Positions 8,262 through 17,134 of a stretch of DNA of 64,000 nucleotides are shown here, piece by piece. This stretch comes from Phycisphaerae bacterium (lineage in GTDB: Bacteria > Planctomycetota > Phycisphaerae > Phycisphaerales > SM1A02): NCBI GenBank assembly GCA_002717655.1, contig PBAY01000026.1, positions 1 through 64,000 of the forward strand, read 5' to 3'. The notes under the pieces were generated by a model. It ran no database searches. It saw only the letters and a list, made by a program, of their open reading frames with translations, and had not been told where the DNA came from. Position numbers and translations under genes: made by a program. Each line of letters starts with the position of its first letter. Within the stretch, counting starts at the first letter, position 1.

Positions 8262-10094
8262 ATGGAAGCTTTCAACGATTTTCTGGGCGCCGTAAACGGA
8301 TACATCTGGACCGAGTGGATGCTCTACATCCTGCTTGGCACCGGCGTACTGTTCACTATCTGGAGCGGCTTCAGTCAATTCCGTGCCTTGACACATGGTG
8401 TCGCCGTGACAACAGGCAAGTATGACGACCCGGATGATCCGGGTGCCATCAGCCATTTCCAGGCGTTGTCAGCAGCCTTGTCAGCAACCGTCGGTCTCGG
8501 CAATATCGCAGGCGTCGCCATCGCGATCGCCATCGGTGGCCCCGGCGCCGTCTTCTGGATGTGGATCGTCGGCATCATCGGCATGGCGCTCAAGAGCGCC
8601 GAAGTCACCCAGTCGATGCTCTTCCGGAATACGGATGACCCTGACAATCCGCACGGCGGTCCCATGTTCGTTGTGGCCGAAGGCATGAAGGAATGGGGCC
8701 TCGGTGCCATCGGACAGATCATCGGTGTCGTGTTCTGCCTGACGCTCCTGATCTCCGCCGTCACCGGCGGCAACATGTTCCAGGCCTGGAGCGTGGGTGA
8801 CATCACCCGTGAAACGCTGAATATGCCTGAGCTGTACACCGGCCTGATTCTGGCAGTCGTCGTCGCGCTGGTCATCATCGGCGGCATCAAGCGCATCGGC
8901 TCGGTAGCCGGTGTACTCGTGCCCTTCATGTGCATTCTCTATGTGATCATTGCCATCGTCGTTCTGGGCTTCAATATCGAAGCCATCCCAGGCGTCTTCG
9001 CTGACATCTTCCGCAGTGCCTTCAGTGCATCGGAAGCCGGTGGTGCCTTCATCGGCGGAGCCTTCGGCACCGCCATCATGTGGGGCATGAAGCGTGCCCT
9101 CTTCTCAAGCGAATCAGGCCAGGGTTCCTCCCCCATCGCCCACTCCGCTGCCCAGACCAAGGAGCCTGTGAGTGAGGGTGTCGTGGCTGGACTTGAGCCA
9201 TTCATCGACACCATCATCGTGTGCACCCTCACCGCACTCGTGATTCTTTCCACCGGTGCACTCACTCGAGGCGAGGCAGAAGAAGGCGCCGACGGGATCT
9301 TTGCGGAAGCGCCGGTCATTTCACTTCAGGAAACGAAGGATGAAGATGGCGAAACAATTCAACACTGGACGATGGGTGAACCCACCATGTTCACGGATGA
9401 CTCGGGACAGGAATCCACCTTTGGCGTGACACCACTGCCAGATCGCACGGAACGCGGCGTCGAACTGGGTGGCGAGTGGAAGAATGAAGACAACGTCTTT
9501 GCCATTGCACAGGGTGGTGATGACAACGAAGCCACCTCCTCCAACCGGGTCATGATGACCGGAACAGTCGTGATCCCTGAAAAATCCGATGACAACCCAT
9601 ACATCAAGTGGGATCAGATCAAGACGGACAAGAGTGAAGTGGCCCACTGGTCAGCCCTGGCTGATGGTGGCCTCCCGACACTGGTCGCACCGATCATCTA
9701 CGAGGATTACAAGGGTGCCACCATGACGGCCTACGCCATCAACCGACAGTTCCCGGGGTTCGGCAACTGGCTGATTCTGATCGCCTCATGGCTCTTTGCC
9801 ATCAGCACGATGATCTCCTGGTCCTACTACGGCGAACAGGGAATCGTCTTCCTCCTGGGCGAATGGGCCGTCGGCATCTACAAGATCATCTACTGCCTGC
9901 TGATCATCGTGGCGACCGCCGGCATCGTGTCAACGACCAAGGAAATCGGAAACCTGTCCGATCTTGGAACCGGGCTCATGCTGTGGGTCAACATCCCGAT
10001 CATGCTGATCTTCGGCGGCACCGCCATGGCCGCATGGCATGGCTACTTCAAGCGTCTCAAGAATGGTGAGATCAAACCAGCGGATCGCGGATGA
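8262..10094 (+). CDS. Sodium:alanine symporter family transporter (AGCS)
   Basis: Na+ (or H+)-coupled uptake of alanine, glycine or a related amino acid. Family blocks are clear: SATVGLGNIAGVAIAIAIGG, GMKRALFSSESGQGSSP and AGLEPFIDTIIVCTLTALV. At 610 residues it exceeds the common 440-540 because of an acidic, non-membrane insertion from about residue 335 to 487 before the last helices (NWLILIASWLFAISTMISWS). A clear GGAG lies 6 nt before the ATG. It follows the NSS transporter on the same strand, and both carry enlarged external loops. Confidence 0.9.
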   Translation: MEAFNDFLGAVNGYIWTEWMLYILLGTGVLFTIWSGFSQFRALTHGVAVTTGKYDDPDDPGAISHFQALSAALSATVGLGNIAGVAIAIAIGGPGAVFWMWIVGIIGMALKSAEVTQSMLFRNTDDPDNPHGGPMFVVAEGMKEWGLGAIGQIIGVVFCLTLLISAVTGGNMFQAWSVGDITRETLNMPELYTGLILAVVVALVIIGGIKRIGSVAGVLVPFMCILYVIIAIVVLGFNIEAIPGVFADIFRSAFSASEAGGAFIGGAFGTAIMWGMKRALFSSESGQGSSPIAHSAAQTKEPVSEGVVAGLEPFIDTIIVCTLTALVILSTGALTRGEAEEGADGIFAEAPVISLQETKDEDGETIQHWTMGEPTMFTDDSGQESTFGVTPLPDRTERGVELGGEWKNEDNVFAIAQGGDDNEATSSNRVMMTGTVVIPEKSDDNPYIKWDQIKTDKSEVAHWSALADGGLPTLVAPIIYEDYKGATMTAYAINRQFPGFGNWLILIASWLFAISTMISWSYYGEQGIVFLLGEWAVGIYKIIYCLLIIVATAGIVSTTKEIGNLSDLGTGLMLWVNIPIMLIFGGTAMAAWHGYFKRLKNGEIKPADRG

Positions 10095-10106
10095 TCCGTT
10101 GATTCA

Positions 10107-10769
10107 ATGAGTCCCGAACCCACCATGCATCGCTGGTGTGTCGCGTCACTGGCCGATTCACTCGAAGCCGGACTGCTCCGTGAGGAGCAACGGCTGCAGG
10201 TGGAACAATCGGTCTGCGGACTCGATGCACGGGATGAAGTGACGATCCATGAACAACTCGCTGCCGATTTGGCGGCAGCGGGTTATGGCGTGCATCGAGA
10301 AATCCGTTATCCCGCGGTACGCGATCGACGCAAGCGTTCAGAGGGCGATCGATGCGATCTGGTGCTGACTCCCGACAATCGCCCACTTGAAGTTCCCGAA
10401 GCTGATGCGACGCTCTTCGCGGACCCACAAGCGGTGGCACTTGAAGATGCCTTCTGGCTTGAAGTCAAGGTGGTGTCACAATTCACGGAACTTGGCGGCA
10501 ACTCGAACTACTCATCCCAGCTGCTATCCACCGTACGAGGCGACATCACCAAACTGAGCAAGGACCGCGGCATTCTTCATGCCGGCCTGCTCATCCTGCT
10601 CTTCACCGCCGAAGAAGCCATTGCGGAACATGATCTGGGAATCTGGCAGGATCGATGCCTTGAACGAAGTCTGCCAATTGCGGCACCGGCCAGTCGCGTC
10701 ATCTCGATCACGGACCGACTCGGCAACCGATGCTGCACCGCGAGAATCTATCCCGTGCGTCACTATTGA
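10107..10769 (+). CDS. Hypothetical protein, possible PD-(D/E)XK nuclease fold
   Basis: Soluble 220-residue protein not assigned to a named family. The arrangement GDRCDLVLTP (D84) followed about 25 residues later by FWLEVKVV (E109, K111), after an N-terminal helix with E49, matches the D...ExK core of PD-(D/E)XK nucleases. This is pattern recognition, not proof. It starts 12 nt after the AGCS symporter, so it could be co-transcribed, and its end overlaps the convergent lpxB by 7 nt. Confidence 0.65.
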   Translation: MSPEPTMHRWCVASLADSLEAGLLREEQRLQVEQSVCGLDARDEVTIHEQLAADLAAAGYGVHREIRYPAVRDRRKRSEGDRCDLVLTPDNRPLEVPEADATLFADPQAVALEDAFWLEVKVVSQFTELGGNSNYSSQLLSTVRGDITKLSKDRGILHAGLLILLFTAEEAIAEHDLGIWQDRCLERSLPIAAPASRVISITDRLGNRCCTARIYPVRHY

Positions 10770-11893
10770 CGATCGAGCACTTCGATGATCGCATCGGAAG
10801 CGGAAGTCGCGAATGAAGTGTTCGCATATGGCGACAACGCCGCGGCGATCGCCTCTTCTTGACAGGTTCTTGCCTCAACTGAATCAAGCAGATGCCCGAC
10901 CGCTCTGGCAACCGGTCCTGGACCACCCCGATAGGGAACGAACTCGGGCACGATCCTGCTGCCTGCAATCAGGTTCGGTAGAAGACGATTCTTGATGGTG
11001 AGAATCACCTTGGCACCGAGTACCCCCACCACTCCGGTGCGATACAGGCCAACCATCGGTTTGCCATGTCTCATGATGTCCAGCGTCACCGTTCCGGAAA
11101 CCGCCAACGCTACCTGACTCCAATGCAACGCAGCGTCTCGCTGACCGACTACGACCTTGATCGGGCCCTCTGATGCAGCAAGCTCACGATGAACCATCCC
11201 TGCCTTCTCTTCATCAACCGCCGTCATGACGACTCCCAGATCGGGCCGGTGTTCCCGGAGTTGGGAGACGACCTTGAGCATCAATGGAACATTGCGATTG
11301 ATCTCCTGTTGACGCGAACCAGGCATCAGCAGCAGGCGTGAATCGGTCTGGGGCATGGTGGCTGCGACCCGTGCATCCGCTTCCGAATCCAGTCCGCGAT
11401 CAATCGCCGGATGCCCGACGAAACGTGCCGGGATGTCATGTTGCGCAAACCACTCGGGCTCGAATGGCATCAGGCAGAGAACCAGATCCGTGCAACGTCT
11501 GAGTTTGCGGGAACGCCAAGGTGCCCAGGCCCACAATTGCGGAGCGGCCAGATGAATGACCTTCACACCATTTGGACGAAGCTTCTTGCAGATCGGAAAA
11601 TTCGCTGCAGGAGAGTCAACCGGTATCAACCCGACAGGCTGGTGCTCACGAGACCACGCCAGAATGTCACGGTGATGACTACGAATTCTCTGTACATGAG
11701 CCAGCGCCCCAAGTCCCATGGCGGCATGTGAGACCGTGTCATCATGGACAACCGCGCCTGCTTCCTTCATGAGGGGGCCACCCCAGGCATGAATGGTCAG
11801 CTCGGGGCGTATTTCCCTCAGTCGAGAAATCACCTTGGCGGCAAGTCGATCACCACTTGGTTCGAAAGCTGTTATGAGAAGCGAGTCGGACAT
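10763..11893 (-). CDS. lpxB: Lipid-A-disaccharide synthase
   Basis: Joins UDP-diacylglucosamine to lipid X to make the lipid A disaccharide at the inner membrane; a GT19 enzyme. Visible marks are the N-terminal EPSGDRLAA (usual form AGExSGD), MGLGALAHVQRI, HLAAPQLWAWAPWR, LLMPGSRQQEINRNVPLML and SGTVTLDIMRHGKPMVGLYR. Length 376 fits the family. The start with GGAG 5 nt upstream is chosen over an earlier in-frame start. Only a single lipid A gene is present here, but with gmhA and the PagL-like gene it supports an LPS-bearing outer membrane. Confidence 0.93.
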   Translation of the reverse strand: MSDSLLITAFEPSGDRLAAKVISRLREIRPELTIHAWGGPLMKEAGAVVHDDTVSHAAMGLGALAHVQRIRSHHRDILAWSREHQPVGLIPVDSPAANFPICKKLRPNGVKVIHLAAPQLWAWAPWRSRKLRRCTDLVLCLMPFEPEWFAQHDIPARFVGHPAIDRGLDSEADARVAATMPQTDSRLLLMPGSRQQEINRNVPLMLKVVSQLREHRPDLGVVMTAVDEEKAGMVHRELAASEGPIKVVVGQRDAALHWSQVALAVSGTVTLDIMRHGKPMVGLYRTGVVGVLGAKVILTIKNRLLPNLIAGSRIVPEFVPYRGGPGPVARAVGHLLDSVEARTCQEEAIAAALSPYANTSFATSASDAIIEVLDRQ

Positions 11894-12031
11894 CAAAGCT
11901 CCAGAGGCCTCCGTGGCGGGGATTGGCCCATCGGGCGGAATTGTACGGGCAGGCTTCGCCGAGGCCGTTACCATGCCCTCCTTATCTCATCCGACCCGTC
12001 CTGAGCGGGCTTCAAACGAGGAACTGATTCA

Positions 12032-13813
12032 ATGATGAAGCGAACCCATGGTTGTGGCGACCTGAGAATTGAACATGACGGCCAGACCGCTGTTCTGGCC
12101 GGCTGGGTCAACACCTTCCGCGATCAAGGCAAAGGCCTTGTTTTCATTGACTTGCGTGATCGAAGCGGGATCAGCCAGATCGTCTTTGACCTTGAAGACT
12201 GTGATGATGAAACCGTGGAAACAGCTCGATCACTCCGACGCGAAGACGTCGTGGCAGTCCGTGGTCTGGTTCGGCCACGGGAAGGCAAGGCCAATGAAAA
12301 ACTGGCCACCGGCAGTATCGAAATCATGGGACAGGCGGTCGAAGTCCTGAATCGAACAGACAACCCCCCCATTCTTCCCGATGACCATGAGGCCGAGAAG
12401 ATCTCCGAAGAAGTTCGCCTGACCTATCGATACATCGATCTGCGGCGACCACGAATGCAGGAGATCATGCGAATCAGACATGATCTTGCACGGATCACAC
12501 GCGAATACTTCGACCAGCAGGGTTTCCTTGAAATCGAAACACCACTGCTGATCAAGAGCACCCCGGAGGGAGCCCGGGATTTCATCGTCCCCTCCCGGAT
12601 CTATCCCGGACAGTGGTATGCACTTCCACAGAGCCCACAGATCTTCAAACAGATCCTGATGGTCTCCGGCTGTGACCGCTATCTCCAGATCTGCAAGTGT
12701 CTGCGTGACGAAGATCCTCGCGCTGATCGCCAGGCGGAGTTCACGCAGATCGACCTCGAACTCTCGTTCGTCGATCGGGATGAAGTTCTGGACATCATGG
12801 AAGGCTTCATGAGAGAGGTCTTCAATCGGATCCTGAAAGAAGATCTCGGCGACATTCCAAAGATGCCCTGGTCGGAAGCCATGGATCGATATGGATCCGA
12901 TCGACCTGATCTACGATTCGATCTTGAACTGCAGGACATCTCGGAAATCGCAGGACGAACCGACTTCCGCGTGTTTACCGAAGCACTCGCCAAGGAAGAT
13001 GGTGTCGTCAAGGCCATCCGCGTCCCAGGGGCTGCAGATTCATTCAGCCGCAAGATCACCGACGGCTACGCGGAAATCGCCAAGATGCATGGTGCGGGCG
13101 GACTTCCCACTGTGAAGTACACCGCCAACGGATTTGAAACCGGAATCGCCAAGTTCCTTGGCGACATCGGAGACGATCTGGTTTCAGCACTCGGACTGGA
13201 ACACGGAGATGCCGTGCTGTTTGCAGCTGACACACGGGAACTGGCCAACACGAGTCTCGGCGCCGTACGACTGCAGGTGGCACGGGATCAGGACCTGATT
13301 CCAGCAGGCGTCTATCGGGCACTCTGGGTCGTCGACTTCCCCATGTTCAAGTGGGATGAAGACAACAAGCGATGGGCCAGTGAACATCATCCGTTCACCG
13401 CCCCGCGCGCCGACCAGCTGGAGATCCTTGAATCCGATCCAGGCGGATGCCTCTCCGACGGCTATGACTTCGTAGTCAACGGCTCGGAAGCGGGCGGCGG
13501 TTCCATTCGTATCCACAATCCAGAGGTTCAGAAGAAGGTCTTCTCACTGCTGAACCTCTCGGACGAGGAAGCCAAGATGAAATTCGGCTTCCTGCTGGAC
13601 GCACTTCGATTCGGTGCACCCCCTCATGGCGGCATCGCCTTCGGGCTTGACCGACTTGTGATGCTGCTGGCGGGGACCGACAACATCCGTGACGTCATCG
13701 CGTTCCCCAAGACGCAGAACGGTGGCGACCTCATGTCACAGGCGCCGGGGCCGGTCGATGATGCTCAGCTGGAGGAACTTCAACTCGAGGTCGTGGAGCA
13801 ACCTGACACCTGA
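12032..13813 (+). CDS. aspS: Aspartyl-tRNA synthetase
   Basis: Class II synthetase of 593 residues, the bacterial type with an OB-fold anticodon domain (1-110), catalytic core and inserted GAD domain (about 285-420). Motif 2 is in YLQICKCLRDEDPRADRQAEF and motif 3 in GGIAFGLDRLVMLLAGTDNIRD. At the position in RDxG often occupied by His or Leu, Q32 is present, so whether it is discriminating (Asp only) or also charges tRNA-Asn cannot be read directly. A weak site (AGGA) lies about 9 nt before the first of two ATGs. Confidence 0.95.
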   Translation: MMKRTHGCGDLRIEHDGQTAVLAGWVNTFRDQGKGLVFIDLRDRSGISQIVFDLEDCDDETVETARSLRREDVVAVRGLVRPREGKANEKLATGSIEIMGQAVEVLNRTDNPPILPDDHEAEKISEEVRLTYRYIDLRRPRMQEIMRIRHDLARITREYFDQQGFLEIETPLLIKSTPEGARDFIVPSRIYPGQWYALPQSPQIFKQILMVSGCDRYLQICKCLRDEDPRADRQAEFTQIDLELSFVDRDEVLDIMEGFMREVFNRILKEDLGDIPKMPWSEAMDRYGSDRPDLRFDLELQDISEIAGRTDFRVFTEALAKEDGVVKAIRVPGAADSFSRKITDGYAEIAKMHGAGGLPTVKYTANGFETGIAKFLGDIGDDLVSALGLEHGDAVLFAADTRELANTSLGAVRLQVARDQDLIPAGVYRALWVVDFPMFKWDEDNKRWASEHHPFTAPRADQLEILESDPGGCLSDGYDFVVNGSEAGGGSIRIHNPEVQKKVFSLLNLSDEEAKMKFGFLLDALRFGAPPHGGIAFGLDRLVMLLAGTDNIRDVIAFPKTQNGGDLMSQAPGPVDDAQLEELQLEVVEQPDT

Positions 13814-13841
13814 GGCTGATTGATCGGGTAGGCTTGCAGGC

Positions 13842-15167
13842 ATGAAGAAGTCTGCCAACCTGCTCACGCTGCTCATCATTCTCGGAATGGTTCTGGGCGT
13901 TCTCTTCGGCCAGTTCCTGTTGTTTGATCCAGACAACACCATCACCGGTACGCATTGGACGAAGACTGCTGGCGACCTGATACTCATCCGACCGCTGAAG
14001 CTGATGGTCATCCCCTTGATCTTCTTCAGCGTTGTCGTAGGCATCACTCGAATCGGAGACCCCTCCAAGCTTGGCAAACTCGGCGGCGCCACCCTGCTCT
14101 ACTACTTCGCCACCATGTTGATCGCGGTCGTGCTTGGAACGACACTCGTGACGCTTGTCCAGCCCGGCGATCTCCCTCAGGAGATCCAGGCGGAGTTGGT
14201 CTCAGGTGGCGAAGCAGCCTTCGACAACAACACCGATCTGCAAGGCAAGGTCAAAGACCAGTCCATGGGTGGAGCCTGGACCAACATCCTCAAACAGGTC
14301 ATCCCTTCCAATGTGATTGCTGAAATGGCTGCAGGTCGCCCACTCGGGCTGATCGTCTTCGCGATTCTCCTTGGTCTGGCACTTGCCGCTGGCGGGGATC
14401 GAACCAGAGCTGCACGCGATTTCTTCGATGCAGGATTCGAAGGACTGATGATCCTGATCCAATGGATCATCTGGCTGACCCCCATCGGCGTCTTCTTCCT
14501 TCTGGCCTGGACGGTCGGGAAGATCGGGATGGCGCAGCTGATCGGCCCATTGGGCTGGTACATGGGCGTCGTCTTCGTCGGCCTGCTCCTGCACATGTTG
14601 ATCATCCTTCCATTGATTCTGTTCCTGTTCACCAGAATCAATCCATTCGGCTTCATGGCCAGAATGAAACCGGCATTGCTCACGGCGTTCGGCACGGACT
14701 CCAGTTCAGCCACCCTTCCCGTGACCATGGAAACCGCGGAACTGCATGCGGGATGCTCCAAACGTGCTTCCAATTTCGTTCTGCCCCTGGGCTCGACGAT
14801 CAATATGGATGGCACCGCGTTGTATGAGGCTGTGGCTGTCGTGTTCCTGTTCCAGCTCTATGGCATTGACCTCAGCATGACCGAGCTGTTGATCGTGGTG
14901 ATCACCGCCACGCTTGCTGCCGTCGGTGCTGCAGGAATTCCATCTGCCGGCCTGGTCACCATGGTGATCGTGATCGCTGCAGTCAACGGTTCACTGGAAG
15001 GCTCAGGACTGACCCTCCCAGTCGCCGCCATCGGCGTGATTCTCGGGGTCGACCGGATCCTCGACATGTGCCGCACGACGGTCAACGTCTGGGGCGATGC
15101 GGTCGGAGCCCGCATCATGACGCAGCTCACACCGGATGACGTCGCGGAACCAGCCGAACCCCTGTGA
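13842..15167 (+). CDS. Dicarboxylate/amino acid:cation symporter (DAACS, GltP-like)
   Basis: Cation-coupled uptake of glutamate, aspartate or C4-dicarboxylates. The family's re-entrant loop and binding motifs are present: TDSSSATLPVTMETAE (serine-rich HP1), GSTINMDGTALYEAVAVVF (TM7 NMDGT), GAAGIPSAGLVTMVIV (HP2) and DRILDMCRTTVNVWGD (TM8). The arginine in that last block is the one that favours acidic amino acids in GltPh. 441 residues, usual size. It follows aspS by 28 nt, so it may share its transcript. Confidence 0.92.
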   Translation: MKKSANLLTLLIILGMVLGVLFGQFLLFDPDNTITGTHWTKTAGDLILIRPLKLMVIPLIFFSVVVGITRIGDPSKLGKLGGATLLYYFATMLIAVVLGTTLVTLVQPGDLPQEIQAELVSGGEAAFDNNTDLQGKVKDQSMGGAWTNILKQVIPSNVIAEMAAGRPLGLIVFAILLGLALAAGGDRTRAARDFFDAGFEGLMILIQWIIWLTPIGVFFLLAWTVGKIGMAQLIGPLGWYMGVVFVGLLLHMLIILPLILFLFTRINPFGFMARMKPALLTAFGTDSSSATLPVTMETAELHAGCSKRASNFVLPLGSTINMDGTALYEAVAVVFLFQLYGIDLSMTELLIVVITATLAAVGAAGIPSAGLVTMVIVIAAVNGSLEGSGLTLPVAAIGVILGVDRILDMCRTTVNVWGDAVGARIMTQLTPDDVAEPAEPL

Positions 15168-15170
15168 TCT

Positions 15171-15656
15171 TCATGTCGACTGGAGGATCCTCTTGGACCA
15201 CTCTCCGAGGCTCATGTCACGGAGTTGCTGAATCACGGCATCGATTCGGATCCTGACGGCCGAAGGTGCACCCTGCCGGAATGAACCGAACCGATTCGAT
15301 GCATACAGGGCTTGAGCCTGCTCTACCTGCAGCATGAACTGCCGCACGAACTCAGGCTGCCTTGCCGCAGCAATCGAATCAATGTCGAACTTGCTCAATC
15401 TGGTCGCCCTCAACATCCAGTCCATGTCATCAAGCAACGCGTCAAGATCGCCTTCGTTGACTGCAGCCTTCTGACCCTGAACCGAATGTTTCATAGCCAG
15501 CAGACCAGTGCTGACTCTTTGCAATGGCTGGATGTCAACAGACCTACTCGAGGAAGCCGGGCGATGAGCATGAGTTGAATGACCACAGGTCTCACAGCAA
15601 CCTGCACAGATTGACATGAGTAGAAGAAGAGATGTGATTCGTATGATCTTGGCCAT
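15171..15656 (-). CDS. Small lipoprotein, paralogue of the next gene upstream
   Basis: A 161-residue predicted lipoprotein: hydrophobic leader ending in the lipobox SICAGC, then a helical soluble domain. Function unknown. The pattern LLAMKHSVQGQKAAV ... LYASNRFGSFR ... MSLGEWSKR matches, in order and spacing, LERSFQDQQSAV ... LYYSSEFRRFM ... LDLNGWMASKR in the adjacent upstream gene, so the two are probably old tandem duplicates. Start chosen so that the signal peptide is N-terminal. Last gene of the trxB unit; its end faces the convergent DAACS gene, only 3 nt away. Confidence 0.75.
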   Translation of the reverse strand: MAKIIRITSLLLLMSICAGCCETCGHSTHAHRPASSSRSVDIQPLQRVSTGLLAMKHSVQGQKAAVNEGDLDALLDDMDWMLRATRLSKFDIDSIAAARQPEFVRQFMLQVEQAQALYASNRFGSFRQGAPSAVRIRIDAVIQQLRDMSLGEWSKRILQST

Positions 15657-15694
15657 GATTCGGCAAGACAAGATACGGGCAGAGCTACAGGTCT

Positions 15695-16108
15695 TCACTC
15701 GGGCGAGGTTCTCTTGGACGCCATCCAACCATTGAGATCGAGTGCCCTCAAGTCACTGAAGACCGCCTTCACACGGGCGGCATCTCCACTGGACTGGAGT
15801 TCGACATCCATGAAACGACGAAACTCACTCGAGTAGTAGAGCTTCTCACCTTCATCACCGACCGCTGCAAATCGTTGTGCGGCCGCCATCTGATCTGCAA
15901 CCGGCATCTGATCGACGGCCCGCATCGTCCGCTTCATGAGTCCCGGCATCTTCTCAAGCGAACGAATGAAAGCCGTCCCGTTGTTTCTGGCGACAGCTGA
16001 TTGCTGATCCTGAAAGGAACGCTCGAGACTGCTGAGATCCGACTCGAAATGAGGCGTACAGCCAGCAAGCATCACACACACGACCGCACTGATAATCCAC
16101 TTCTGCAT
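15695..16108 (-). CDS. Small lipoprotein
   Basis: A 137-residue predicted lipoprotein with leader MQKWIISAVVCVMLAGC (lipobox MLAGC) and a helical domain. No known family recognised. Shares a common pattern with the gene 38 nt downstream. It follows trxB by 30 nt on the same strand, so it is probably in its operon, although a functional link is not evident. Start set at the second in-frame Met to place the signal peptide first. Confidence 0.75.
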   Translation of the reverse strand: MQKWIISAVVCVMLAGCTPHFESDLSSLERSFQDQQSAVARNNGTAFIRSLEKMPGLMKRTMRAVDQMPVADQMAAAQRFAAVGDEGEKLYYSSEFRRFMDVELQSSGDAARVKAVFSDLRALDLNGWMASKRTSPE

Positions 16109-16138
16109 CGGACAAACCTCCAATTGGCGGCCGTTTGG

Positions 16139-17107
16139 CTAGGCCTGTTCCGCCAGCCACCGCTCAGCATCCAGAGCTGCCTGGCAGCCCATTCCTGCCG
16201 CGGTAATGGCCTGTCTATAAACGGAATCGGCCACGTCGCCTGCGGCAAACACACCTTCAATATTGGTGGTACTTCCTCTGCCAGCAAGCTTGATGTATTT
16301 CTCATCATCCAGCTCGATGCCGCTTCCTTCCAGAAAGCCTGTCGCCGGCGTATGCCCGATGGCGATGAACAGCCCCTTGAGAGGAAGATGCGACTTCTCG
16401 CCAGTGACCGTGTTCTCCAGATCAACACCGGTGATCGAAGCGTCACCGGTCACATCGGTGACGACGGAATTCCAGACGACTTCGGCATTGGGCTCATCCA
16501 TGAAACGCTTCTGCATGGTCTTGGATGCTCGCAGCTCATCACGACGATGGATGATGTAGACCTTCGAAGCGAACTTCGTCAGATAATGAGCTTCTTCCAT
16601 CGCACTGTCACCACCGCCAACCACGCCCAGTGGCTGGTCACGGAACATTGGAAGCGCGCCGTCGCAGACCGCACACGCACTGACACCACCACCTGAAGTA
16701 GCCAGACGCAACTCGTTCTCAAGCCCCATCCAGTTGGCTGTTGCGCCTGTCGCGAGAATCACAGAGCTGGCCTTTACCTCGGCCCCGCTGGATGTCTTCA
16801 TCGTGAATGGCCTGGATGAGAAGTCACACGAGACGATGTCCTCACCAACAACGCGGGTACCGAATCGTTCCGCCTGTTTCTGGAACATGCTCATCATCTC
16901 AGGCCCGGCCACACCCTCCGGGAATCCTGGATAGTTCTCCACATCGGTCGTCAGCATCAACTGACCACCAGGAAGCACAGGAGCAGGATCCTGACGGGGC
17001 ACCCCGACATAGCAGATCGGATTCAGCTGCGCTCTTGCCGCATAGATTGCAGCTGTCCAGCCAGCGGGACCGCTGCCGATGATGACTACCTGTTCCACAT
17101 CGGACAT
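16139..17107 (-). CDS. trxB: Thioredoxin-disulfide reductase
   Basis: FAD- and NADPH-dependent enzyme that keeps thioredoxin reduced. FAD-binding GSGPAGWTAAIYAARA at the N-terminus, redox-active ACAVCDG (C145, C148), the NADPH-binding GVVGGGDSAMEEA right after it, and the C-terminal FAD block GVFAAGDVADSVYRQAITAA are all present. 322 residues, family-typical. ATG chosen because AGGAG sits 8 nt upstream; an in-frame GTG three codons earlier is less well placed. Two lipoprotein genes follow and a 499-residue exported protein precedes it. Confidence 0.95.
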   Translation of the reverse strand: MSDVEQVVIIGSGPAGWTAAIYAARAQLNPICYVGVPRQDPAPVLPGGQLMLTTDVENYPGFPEGVAGPEMMSMFQKQAERFGTRVVGEDIVSCDFSSRPFTMKTSSGAEVKASSVILATGATANWMGLENELRLATSGGGVSACAVCDGALPMFRDQPLGVVGGGDSAMEEAHYLTKFASKVYIIHRRDELRASKTMQKRFMDEPNAEVVWNSVVTDVTGDASITGVDLENTVTGEKSHLPLKGLFIAIGHTPATGFLEGSGIELDDEKYIKLAGRGSTTNIEGVFAAGDVADSVYRQAITAAGMGCQAALDAERWLAEQA

Positions 17108-17134
17108 GACGCGCACTCCTTGTCGCCAGATTTA

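Noticed and set aside
7526-8305. Long antisense frame over the NSS transporter
   Set aside because: Rich in His/Asp/Gln in the pattern expected from the reverse of a membrane-protein gene; no domain.
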